From an uncultured Clostridia bacterium (GTDB lineage Bacteria > Bacillota > Clostridia > TANB77 > CAG-508): a stretch of DNA of 10,655 nt. The notes under the pieces are model-generated. The model ran no database searches, was not told the origin of the DNA, and worked only from the letters and a program-made list of their open reading frames with translations. Made by a program: the position numbers and the translations under genes. Below, one piece after another: positions 6,675-10,655 of the stretch. The stretch covers positions 1 to 10,655 of the forward strand of contig CAQYCU010000049.1 in assembly GCA_948919095.1 (NCBI GenBank). Reading direction: 5' to 3'. Position 1 is the first letter of the stretch; the number at the start of each line of letters is the position of its first letter.

Positions 6675-6693
6675 TGGAGCAGATAACGGGAAT
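6675..6693 (-). other. Prophage attachment site: 3' end of a tRNA gene (probably tRNA-Gly)
   Basis: The minus strand reads ATTCCCGTTATCTGCTCCA. It parses as the end of the T-loop (ATT), the 3' half of the TPsiC stem (CCCGT), the 3' half of the acceptor stem (TATCTGC), discriminator U73 and an encoded CCA. Upstream of it the sequence is not tRNA: no T-loop TTCG, anticodon arm or D arm. This is the pattern left when a tyrosine-recombinase phage integrates at the 3' end of a tRNA gene and duplicates that end. The phage genes lie on the expected side. U73 and an inferred 5' strand GCAGATA suit tRNA-Gly best; tRNA-Cys also uses U73 but has a different acceptor stem. Confidence 0.72.
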
Positions 6694-6805
6694 ATTTTGT
6701 TTTTTCATAAGTCCTTGTAATCATTGATATATCTATGCTTTATGGCTTTTTATTCTCTTAGATTTTATATTGTTTTTATATTATTTTTACACGTTTTTTA
6801 TATAT

Positions 6806-6826
6806 ATTACCCGAAAATTACCCGAA
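6806..6826. repeat. Two direct ATTACCCGAA repeats, possible integrase arm sites
   Basis: ATTACCCGAA occurs at 6806-6815 and 6817-6826, an exact 10-bp direct repeat with an 11-bp period, about one helical turn. The GC-containing words stand out in very AT-rich DNA. They lie about 115 bases inside the prophage from the tRNA-end core. Short direct repeats at such a distance are typical arm-type binding sites of tyrosine integrases. The assignment is inference from position and form. Confidence 0.5.
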
Positions 6827-6906
6827 TATTTATTCATAAAAAACTTAAATTATTATGTCATATAAAACAGTTTTGTCAAATGAAATTATTCCTATTTATA
6901 TTCAAA

Positions 6907-6953
6907 AAGAGAGATAGTTTGAGCAAAAAATCATTTATTTTACTATCTCTCTT
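6907..6953 (-). terminator. Terminator after the phage amidase gene
   Basis: AAGAGAGATAGT and ACTATCTCTCTT form a perfect 12-bp stem with a 23-base loop. It lies about 60 bases after the amidase stop. On the minus strand the stem runs into TTTTT. It is the likely end of the phage late transcript. Confidence 0.7.
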
Positions 6954-7014
6954 ATTTTATTATAACATACTTTTTTAATTTCTTTTGTCGAAATTTGTCA
7001 ATTATATAATTATT

Positions 7015-7899
7015 TTATTCAAATAATTTTTTGAATGTGTTCTTTCCAACAACTCCATCAATTGCTACTCCATTTTTGCTTTGAAAGTCTTTTACTTTAC
7101 TTTCTGTATCATTTCCAAATTGCTTGTCCATATCTAAATTATAGCCTTTAATAAATAAAGCCATTTGGATTAACATTGTAATATTACCGCTTGCACCTTT
7201 TCTAACAGTAACACATGCATTATATGTATTAGTTCCAAATATTCCATCTTCTACTAATCCTTTATTATATTGTACATTTAATTCGTGTTGTAGTGCTTTA
7301 ACAAGTGCTTTGTGTGTTTCAGGTCCATATATGTTGTCTAATATTAAATTTGCTCCATATTTGTTATTAAGGTATTCTTGTATATCATATATACAATTTA
7401 TCTTTCCATCGTGAAAAATGTCTAAAATCTTATTCTGTGTTGTTTCTGTGTGTGTTGGAACTTGTCCATTAACAATTTCATTAAATGGGAAATTTGCTCC
7501 TGGACATGCTGTAGATTGTACATCTTTGTGTTTCTGTACTAATGATATATTGTATTTTTCTTTTAAATATGCTACTAGCTCTGCTCCTGCTTTCATTTGT
7601 GCTTCTGACATTGTTTCTACTTCAAAATTTCCTTCAAAACAAATACCGATTGAATATGTATTATGTCCTGTTGCATGTGCTGGTACATACTGCATAGGTC
7701 TACATTCATACACTGAGCCATCTTTTCTAACTAGGAAATTATATCCAATGCCTGACCACCCCTTATTTAGATGCCATCTGTGTATGTCATCGGCACTACA
7801 ATTTACTGCTGCAGCATGATGCAATATTATTCTATTAATTTGGGCTAATGCTCTTGGTGTCATTGCTCTATAATTAAAATTCGTTTTTATAATATTCAT
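7015..7899 (-). CDS. Phage endolysin: N-acetylmuramoyl-L-alanine amidase with peptidoglycan-binding repeats
   Basis: The enzyme cleaves the amide bond between N-acetylmuramic acid and L-alanine in peptidoglycan and would lyse the host at the end of infection. The 294 residues begin with an Amidase_2/PGRP-type domain (about 15-140). The probable zinc ligands are H27 (in ILHHAAA), H124 (in QKHKD) and C132 (in ACPG). Y53 in GIGYNF and HATGHNTYSIGICFEG (75-90) are also typical. The C-terminal half has two peptidoglycan-binding modules: about 165-230, with DNIYGPETHKALVKALQ (188-204), and 235-293, with DFQSKNGVAIDGVVGKNTF (271-289). There is no signal peptide, so release should depend on a holin, and a candidate lies directly upstream. 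AAAGGA (7912-7907) supports the start. The 61-base leader contains two adjacent hairpins. Confidence 0.93.
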   Translation of the reverse strand: MNIIKTNFNYRAMTPRALAQINRIILHHAAAVNCSADDIHRWHLNKGWSGIGYNFLVRKDGSVYECRPMQYVPAHATGHNTYSIGICFEGNFEVETMSEAQMKAGAELVAYLKEKYNISLVQKHKDVQSTACPGANFPFNEIVNGQVPTHTETTQNKILDIFHDGKINCIYDIQEYLNNKYGANLILDNIYGPETHKALVKALQHELNVQYNKGLVEDGIFGTNTYNACVTVRKGASGNITMLIQMALFIKGYNLDMDKQFGNDTESKVKDFQSKNGVAIDGVVGKNTFKKLFE

Positions 7900-7913
7900 T
7901 TATTTATCCTTTC

Positions 7914-7956
7914 TGCAGAAAAACTCTGCATTCTCTACAGTACTATCTGCAGAGAA
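7914..7956 (-). promoter_or_regulatory. Two adjacent hairpins in the holin-amidase gap
   Basis: In the minus-strand RNA, the first hairpin (7956-7931) pairs TTCTCTGCAG with CTGTAGAGAA: ten pairs including one G-U, with a six-base loop. The second (7930-7914) pairs TGCAGA with TCTGCA around GTTTT, and ends just before the AAAGGA ribosome binding site of the amidase. TCTGCAGA-type words occur in both, so the two arms sets could also pair with each other in alternative ways. There is no clean T run, so this looks more like RNA processing or translation control than a terminator. Confidence 0.5.
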
Positions 7957-7960
7957 CTAT

Positions 7961-8161
7961 TTATTTTTCTTCTCTATCATCGTTATTTTTCTTTTTTGTG
8001 AAAAAGTATGTAAATACTGCTGTGCATAAATTTGTGAACAATAGAAATACTGTTTCAAATATATTCTCTGATTTAAAAACTGCTATAAACAGTAATGCAA
8101 CTAATGCTACAGCAAACAGTATTGTTACAAAACTTTTTACATCTTCAAACGCTTTTTTCAT
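7961..8161 (-). CDS. Probable phage holin (two membrane segments)
   Basis: This 66-residue protein has two hydrophobic segments (about 10-28 and 33-53), a short charged N-terminus and a strongly charged tail KKKNNDDREEK (56-66). This is the layout of a small holin, which would form membrane lesions that let the endolysin out. It directly precedes the amidase gene, as holins usually do. No specific holin family is recognised, so the call rests on topology and position. The start at 8161 is chosen because GAAAGGAAG lies at good spacing before it. An ATG at 8200 would add 13 residues, overlap the upstream gene and lack such a site. The ribosome binding site overlaps the upstream stop codon, suggesting coupled translation. 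Confidence 0.7.
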   Translation of the reverse strand: MKKAFEDVKSFVTILFAVALVALLFIAVFKSENIFETVFLLFTNLCTAVFTYFFTKKKNNDDREEK

Positions 8162-8174
8162 AACATCTTCCTTT

Positions 8175-8459
8175 CTAATCAATAACCTCAAAATATTCAA
8201 CTTTTTTCATTAAGGATTTTACAAAAGAATTGCCTCTTAGTTTAAAATACAAATCTGCACTGTGTTGAATACTTTCGAGTTGATAATGTGTTATTTTTTT
8301 ATCGTCTTTGCATCTATCATAAATTGTTAGAATATCATTTCTCAAGCTACATTTTGTTGCTTCAATCATTGCTTTTGCAAATATAATCATAGATAATATT
8401 GTTCCACTTAAAAATGTTATAAGAAACCAATATTCTTTTAAAAACTTCAATATTTGCAT
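8175..8459 (-). CDS. One-TM phage protein of the tail-lysis junction, unknown function
   Basis: The protein has 94 residues. Residues 10-30 form one membrane segment, followed by a soluble region. The pattern SLRNDILTIYDRC (37-49) ... ITHYQLESIQ (55-64) ... YFKLRGNSFVKSLMKKV (71-87) resembles a group of small Firmicutes phage proteins found between tail genes and lysis genes, with an N-terminal anchor and an ALLR-like motif after it. Their function is not established; a role as a second holin or holin partner is possible. It starts three bases after the stop of the preceding gene, with GAGGG inside that gene's end serving as ribosome binding site. Confidence 0.72.
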   Translation of the reverse strand: MQILKFLKEYWFLITFLSGTILSMIIFAKAMIEATKCSLRNDILTIYDRCKDDKKITHYQLESIQHSADLYFKLRGNSFVKSLMKKVEYFEVID

Positions 8460-8462
8460 TTA

Positions 8463-8738
8463 CTAGCCCTCACTTTCTTCTGTACTTTCAACAGGCTTGT
8501 CCTCTTCTGGTATTTCTTCAACTGCTGGTTCAACAACTTCTGTTGGTTCAGTTTGCTCAATTGGTATTTCTGCTTGTGCTTTCTCTTCATATAGCCTTGA
8601 TATTTCTTCAAGGTCTGTTTGAGTTAATACACCCTTTGAAAACCAGCCACTTGCATATTGATATGTTTGATATAATGCTACATCTCGCTTTATCATGTCT
8701 CTTATTCCTGTCATTATAAAATTTCTTAAAAATTCCAT
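8463..8738 (-). CDS. XkdX-like small phage protein with acidic tail
   Basis: The protein has 91 residues. The N-terminal 50 (MEFLRNFIMTGIRDMIKRDV, then a segment with GWFSKGVLTQTDLEEI at 31-46) look like the small XkdX-type proteins that follow tail fibre genes in Firmicutes phages, with a short helix-turn such as xxKGxLTxxDLEEI. The rest (50-91) is a Pro/Glu/Thr-rich, very acidic and probably disordered tail. Its function in phages is unknown. Its ATG overlaps the TAA of the tail gene by one base (TAATG), and AGGAGG lies within the tail gene's last codons, so the two are translationally coupled. Confidence 0.72.
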   Translation of the reverse strand: MEFLRNFIMTGIRDMIKRDVALYQTYQYASGWFSKGVLTQTDLEEISRLYEEKAQAEIPIEQTEPTEVVEPAVEEIPEEDKPVESTEESEG

Positions 8739-10655
8739 TATACTCCTCCTTGTGCAATAATTGCATCGTTTATTTTTGCTATTACTGTATTTAAGTCTTT
8801 ACTATATGTTGCTTTTAAATTTGGTTGTACTTCGTCTGTTGAATATATATATGTTAATTCTTTATAGTTTTCGCTGTTTTCTATTTCATCTAGTATTCTA
8901 CATTGTTCTGCTGTACATTCGATTAGTTCTGGTGTTTCCAAGACATAATCTACTACTGCTCCTGTGCTTAGCTCTCCTATATTTGACATATATGCAGTTG
9001 TAATTTCTTCATTATTATAGCTGTTTATTCTTTTTATCTTATGTTCCTCATACCTTTTACCATCTTGTTTTACAAATCTATCTCTTACATCTCCTATTGC
9101 TCTAAATGGTTTTTGAACTGGAACTGTGTAGTTTTGTTCTTGATGTTCTATATAATCTGTTGCTGTATCGCCTTCTTCTAATTGTAAGCCTATTACTACT
9201 TGAGAAGTTGTATTTCCTACGGGCATTACACCACTTGCCCCTATATACACATTAATACTAACAATATCTTTATCAAATGTGTATGTTTTTTGCTTTATTT
9301 GATTTTTTTGTTCTGCTCCGTGAAAAGCTAAATCATTGTTAATATTTTTCGTTCCATCCGCAAAATTAAATAATATATTAGGAGTTATCCAACCATTAGT
9401 ATAATTTTCTTTTCCTTTAATAATTCTACTAGAACTAGTTATAGTTGTCCCTTTAGGTATAAATATATTGAATGTTGTATTAAGTCTATTTGAAGGACCT
9501 ATTGCTTGACTACCAATTAATGTTACAGTAGTTCCTTCTGTATGCGATTTACCTGTACTCCAGTTATAATCATCTGGTTTAAAGTTTAGCAAGTTTTTAT
9601 TTGATTTAACTAACTCAATATTTCCACTATCTCCACAACTTTTTATTTCACTTGGATAATCTGGGCTGGGCATTACTCCATATTCTTCATAATCTGTTGC
9701 TGTTGAGCCTTCTTCTAATTGAAATTTAAAGATTTCATTGTTAAATGTTTTGTTTGCTGGAATACTTATATAAAAGACTGAATAATAAGTGTCTTCGCTT
9801 AAAGTTTTAGTTTGAACATCTTTGTAAGCTAAAGATATAACATTCGTTGTATTTTGATATATATCAGCACTAAATCTATTATTATTTTTAGCTCCTGTAC
9901 AAGAAAAAGTGTATGTTCCTGATTTTAAAAATCTTTTATCATTTTGAGCTGTACTTCCCCAACTACCCAAAAAATAAATATCAGTATTTGCTGTTGTAGT
10001 TCCATTCAATGTTATTTTCGTTCCATCTATTGTATAATTTACGCCGTTTTTAGTACCTGTTTCTTTTTTAGTTAAGTAAAATTTATTCTTTCCACTTCTA
10101 GTAGCTTGCTCACTATTCCCTTCAATTTCAAAATCAACTAGCCTTGCGCTAGAGCTGTCAGTTAGTTTCAAGTTATTGCCTTCTACTGTTTCTGTTACTT
10201 GATTAGCTAATAGGTCTTTTTCAAGTAGTGCTTTTTCTTTTTCTGCTTGTTCTAGTTTCTTTTGTAGTTCTGTATCATCGTAGTTATTTAACTTAGCTAG
10301 CTTTTGTTTTTCTTCGTTAGTATAGTCGTTTGTTGATAAGCCTTTGCCTTTTATTTTGTCGACTTTGTTCTTTAGGTCCTCTTTTATTTCACTGTCATCA
10401 TAACTAGTAAAATTATTTATATCATCTTTTATGTTTTCAATATCTAAAATCATTTTGTGTACTAAGTCTGGCTGTTCTTCTTCTATTTGCTCTGTCGCAT
10501 TTATAGATTTGTAGAAGTATAAATCAAATATTTTAGACTTAAAAACTTTATCATCTTTTATTGCAATTACTTGAACTTGTACACATTCATATTTTGATAT
10601 ATTGTTTTTTATTATGTATTCGTTATTTTCTATTTTATCTATAAATTTACTTTCT
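8738..10655 (-). CDS. Phage baseplate/tail-fibre protein, 5' end outside the window
   Basis: This is a large tail protein likely to bind the host surface. The frame stays open from the stop at 8738 to the window edge: 67 sense codons precede the ATG at 10453, which has no ribosome binding site and must be internal. At least 638 residues are visible. Numbering from that internal Met, the upstream part (KSKIFDLYFYKSINATE and neighbours) resembles the N-terminal domain of BppU-type baseplate proteins. Then come two short repeats, YDDSEIKEDL (18-27) and YDDTELQKKL (58-67), separated by the phage tail motif KGLSTNDYTNEEKQKLAKL (37-55), and a coiled-coil-like stretch (60-85). Two beta-rich modules follow (about 119-260 and 284-436), each ending in QLEEGxTATDY. 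The C-terminus (530-571) is of a kind common in clostridial prophages. Confidence 0.8.
   Translation of the reverse strand, partial: ESKFIDKIENNEYIIKNNISKYECVQVQVIAIKDDKVFKSKIFDLYFYKSINATEQIEEEQPDLVHKMILDIENIKDDINNFTSYDDSEIKEDLKNKVDKIKGKGLSTNDYTNEEKQKLAKLNNYDDTELQKKLEQAEKEKALLEKDLLANQVTETVEGNNLKLTDSSSARLVDFEIEGNSEQATRSGKNKFYLTKKETGTKNGVNYTIDGTKITLNGTTTANTDIYFLGSWGSTAQNDKRFLKSGTYTFSCTGAKNNNRFSADIYQNTTNVISLAYKDVQTKTLSEDTYYSVFYISIPANKTFNNEIFKFQLEEGSTATDYEEYGVMPSPDYPSEIKSCGDSGNIELVKSNKNLLNFKPDDYNWSTGKSHTEGTTVTLIGSQAIGPSNRLNTTFNIFIPKGTTITSSSRIIKGKENYTNGWITPNILFNFADGTKNINNDLAFHGAEQKNQIKQKTYTFDKDIVSINVYIGASGVMPVGNTTSQVVIGLQLEEGDTATDYIEHQEQNYTVPVQKPFRAIGDVRDRFVKQDGKRYEEHKIKRINSYNNEEITTAYMSNIGELSTGAVVDYVLETPELIECTAEQCRILDEIENSENYKELTYIYSTDEVQPNLKATYSKDLNTVIAKINDAIIAQGGV

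Larger units (their letters stand above)
6675..10655. mobile_element. End of an integrated tailed-phage genome (tail, lysis module, att site)
   Basis: From the tRNA-end duplication to the window edge, every gene is of phage late type and lies on the minus strand: tail fibre/baseplate, XkdX-like protein, one-TM phage protein, holin candidate and amidase endolysin, then a terminator and the att site. The order matches siphovirus or myovirus prophages of Firmicutes. Head, packaging, integrase and repressor genes must lie beyond 10655. The 400-base stretch 6612-7014 has no credible gene. It holds the 6637-6665 hairpin, the att site, the direct repeats at 6806-6826 and the hairpin at 6907-6953. 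Confidence 0.85.

Noticed and set aside
6650..6711. Short minus-strand frame (about 16 codons, AAGGACTT then ATG) reading through the tRNA remnant
   Set aside because: It exists only because the att core joins phage and host DNA, it ends within the terminator hairpin, and nothing suggests that it is translated.
6724..6978. Plus-strand open frame of 84 codons in the phage end region
   Set aside because: Composition is Phe/Leu/Ile/Tyr-rich as expected of random AT-rich DNA, it starts at TTG without a ribosome binding site, and it runs across the direct repeats and the amidase terminator.
7418..7819. Plus-strand frame of 133 codons opposite the amidase gene
   Set aside because: It is antisense to a clear amidase with intact zinc ligands, has no initiation signals and shows no recognisable motif.
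8162..8200. Upstream ATG that would lengthen the holin candidate by 13 residues
   Set aside because: It overlaps the preceding gene and lacks a ribosome binding site, while the ATG at 8161 has GAAAGGAAG at good spacing and gives a normal holin N-terminus.

Overview
The window is AT-rich DNA from a low-GC Firmicute, most likely a member of the Clostridia. The evidence is the gene order ctsR-mcsA-mcsB-clpC, strong AGGAGG-type ribosome binding sites, consensus sigma-A promoters, and a late phage module of clostridial type. No gene in the window fixes the genus.

Host part (about 1-6674). At the far left a perfect consensus promoter (TTGACA-N17-TATAAT) fires leftward out of the window. Next, all on the minus strand, come a half-length TauE/SafE-type membrane transporter (151-543) and a small membrane-anchored protein of unknown function (714-1112). 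The latter has its own extended -10 promoter and a terminator that overlaps its stop codon. The class III heat-shock operon follows. It is transcribed leftward from a promoter at about 6036-6064 whose start region carries three CtsR heptamers (6010-6032). Its genes are ctsR (repressor), mcsA (zinc-finger activator), mcsB (protein arginine kinase) and clpC (AAA+ unfoldase). CtsR silences the operon. McsA and McsB inactivate CtsR and mark proteins with phospho-arginine, and ClpC with ClpP (not in the window) degrades the marked proteins. The operon ends at a long hairpin at 1214-1253. Divergent from ctsR is a single gene for a small flavin-binding, pyridoxamine-phosphate-oxidase-like protein (6207-6611), with a palindromic operator candidate upstream.

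Junction (about 6637-6830). Next to a 12-bp hairpin, the minus strand carries ATTCCCGTTATCTGCTCCA, which reads as the 3' end of a tRNA gene (TPsiC-stem half, acceptor-stem half, U73, CCA). U73 and the inferred GCAGATA acceptor strand fit tRNA-Gly best. No tRNA body precedes it, so I read it as the attachment-site remnant of a prophage integrated into a tRNA gene; the intact tRNA should lie at the far end of the prophage, outside the window. A pair of 10-bp direct repeats 11 bp apart (6806-6826) on the phage side may be integrase arm-type sites.

Prophage part (about 6694-10655, continuing beyond the window). This is the end of the late operon, read leftward: a baseplate/tail-fibre protein that is open at its 5' end, an XkdX-like small protein, a one-TM small phage protein, a two-TM holin candidate, and a zinc amidase endolysin with C-terminal peptidoglycan-binding repeats. 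A hairpin terminator follows. The genes are tightly packed with strong ribosome binding sites. The only long internal gap, before the amidase, holds two adjacent hairpins.

I found no CRISPR array, insertion sequence, rRNA or complete tRNA, and no clear new defence or metabolic system. The more interesting signals are the prophage/tRNA junction with its repeats, the hairpins before the lysin, the duplicated module in the tail protein, and the altered allosteric motif in McsB.
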